This document shows, in pieces, positions 63,096 to 64,000 of a stretch of 64,000 nt of DNA (positions are counted from its first letter, which is position 1; every line of letters begins with the position of its first letter). Origin of the DNA: Stenopsyche tienmushanensis (Eukaryota > Arthropoda > Insecta > Trichoptera > Stenopsychidae); assembly GCA_008973525.1 (NCBI GenBank), contig WACJ01000070.1, forward strand, positions 620,001 to 684,000, given 5' to 3'. A program made the position numbers and the translations under genes. Below the pieces are notes generated by a model. The model was not told the origin of the DNA and made no database searches. It was given only the letters and a program-made list of their open reading frames with translations.

Positions 63096-64000
63096 TTATT
63101 TGATGTGCTATTCAATATCGATGACTTTTCTTTGCATATTGATCGAGCTCATATTGAACAGATTAAGGGTGCTTTCTATAAAGGAAGAAATAAAATGTTC
63201 GAAATTATGCTAGAAAATAAGTTTTTCGAAGTTAAGTTTCGAGCTTAACTTAGAAATTTGAACTTTTTGAACTTAGAAATTGTGTTTCAAACTGTACCGG
63301 AATTAAAATTGAAATTAAAATCATAACGGATCGACGACCTGATTATTAGATTTGAATATTAAACCAGCCTTTATATTATAATTATAATCAATTACAGAGG
63401 GGACGTAAATATTCTTAAGTCATGCAGTAATGCTTTATATTAAAAAAAATCGTAAAGCTCTACGGAAATTATACGATAGGATGAGTAGAAAATCTATGTT
63501 ATCTTAACTGTAAAAGACGTATGGATTTCTGGAAATTCTCTCTTATGTGATCTAAAAACGTGAACTCATAAAAAGTCTTGAAACCTTCAAAATGAAGCTT
63601 GTCAGACGAATGCTATAAAACTCTCGTGAGATAAAATAAAAATTGACGATTTCATTCAACGAACTGGATTGAAACTTTTGTTTATTGAAAGTCTCGAGCT
63701 TTCGCAGTTCTCAAAGCAAAAAATATGCATGAAATCTGAAATAATGATGTTATACGCGTTTTTTATGATTTTTTTCGGTTGTTATACAACCAAATTATTT
63801 TTCGTAAGGTTATCTCCATAAAAATGTATCGCTCGAGAGAAAATATAGTCACTATGTATTTTGTTTACGTTATTTTGTCATCGCAGTTTATGTCTCTTTC
63901 AACATCCTCATCATCGCGCCCTATCCCTATTTCACGGAATAAGTTGCAATCAGGGGGCGCCGAATCCCTTATCTTAACATCCCAGGGCAACCTCATTCAC
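63096..64000. other. no recognised gene or repeat
   Basis: AT-rich sequence. GTTAAGTTTCGAGCTTAAC at 63231-63249 is a short palindrome. GC rises toward the window end (63900-64000). Nothing could be assigned. Confidence 0.42.

Noticed and set aside
1..64000. Search for CRISPR arrays, operons, toxin systems or phage-like modules
   Set aside because: The window is eukaryotic in character. No regularly spaced repeats with unique spacers and no bacterial gene organisation were seen.

Overview
The window looks like a gene-poor, AT-rich nuclear segment from an arthropod, most probably an insect. No host protein-coding gene, tRNA, rRNA, operon or CRISPR array could be recognised. The longest open frame is 180 codons, and every frame with recognisable protein similarity comes from a transposable element. 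The insect assignment is inferred from the mix of elements: many decayed mariner/Tc1 families, an R1-clade non-LTR retrotransposon, hAT relics, Ty3/gypsy-like LTRs with a tRNA-Leu type primer site, a TTAA-flanked piggyBac-like element and a Harbinger-like foldback element. The species cannot be told from this evidence.

Layout. 1-5.4 kb: mariner scraps, a hAT 3' relic, a D,D-transposase relic and a TA-flanked deleted mariner. 5.4-13 kb: an unknown interspersed repeat, a 200-bp foldback element, mariner relics and MITEs, including the first copies of a minisatellite built from a transposase catalytic motif. 13.5-17 kb: two related TA-flanked deleted mariners, a second copy of the unknown repeat and an LTR. 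18-23 kb: a second D,D relic, a mariner relic, an R1-clade retrotransposon 3' half and the longest minisatellite array. 23-26.5 kb: no recognised repeat. 26.5-29.2 kb: the second hAT copy and further mariner fragments. 31-32 kb: a mariner interrupted by a retroelement-tail cassette. 33.6-37.5 kb: a cluster of LTR pieces, one of them nested inside a mariner. 38.9-43.5 kb: three transposon copies, one a 1-kb ITR-bounded element. 46-50 kb: a BED-finger hAT fragment and a mariner fragment. 52.8-54.6 kb: a deleted mariner followed by the TTAA-flanked element. 56-60 kb: mariner, R1-clade and MITE copies. 61.9-63.1 kb: the best preserved mariner.

The elements do not form a pathway. They record repeated insertion, internal deletion and nesting. 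Between them lie unique, somewhat GC-richer segments, for example near 6.2-6.9, 8.0-8.8, 24.1-25.0, 29.4-29.9, 44.2-45.7, 57.2-57.9 and 60.0-61.1 kb. These could be intronic or intergenic host sequence with regulatory content, but no exon can be claimed. No new functional system was found. The most unusual structures are the minisatellite made from a DDE catalytic motif, the TTAA-flanked element carrying a retroelement-like frame, the retroelement-tail cassette recurring inside mariner copies, and a three-copy repeat of unknown class.
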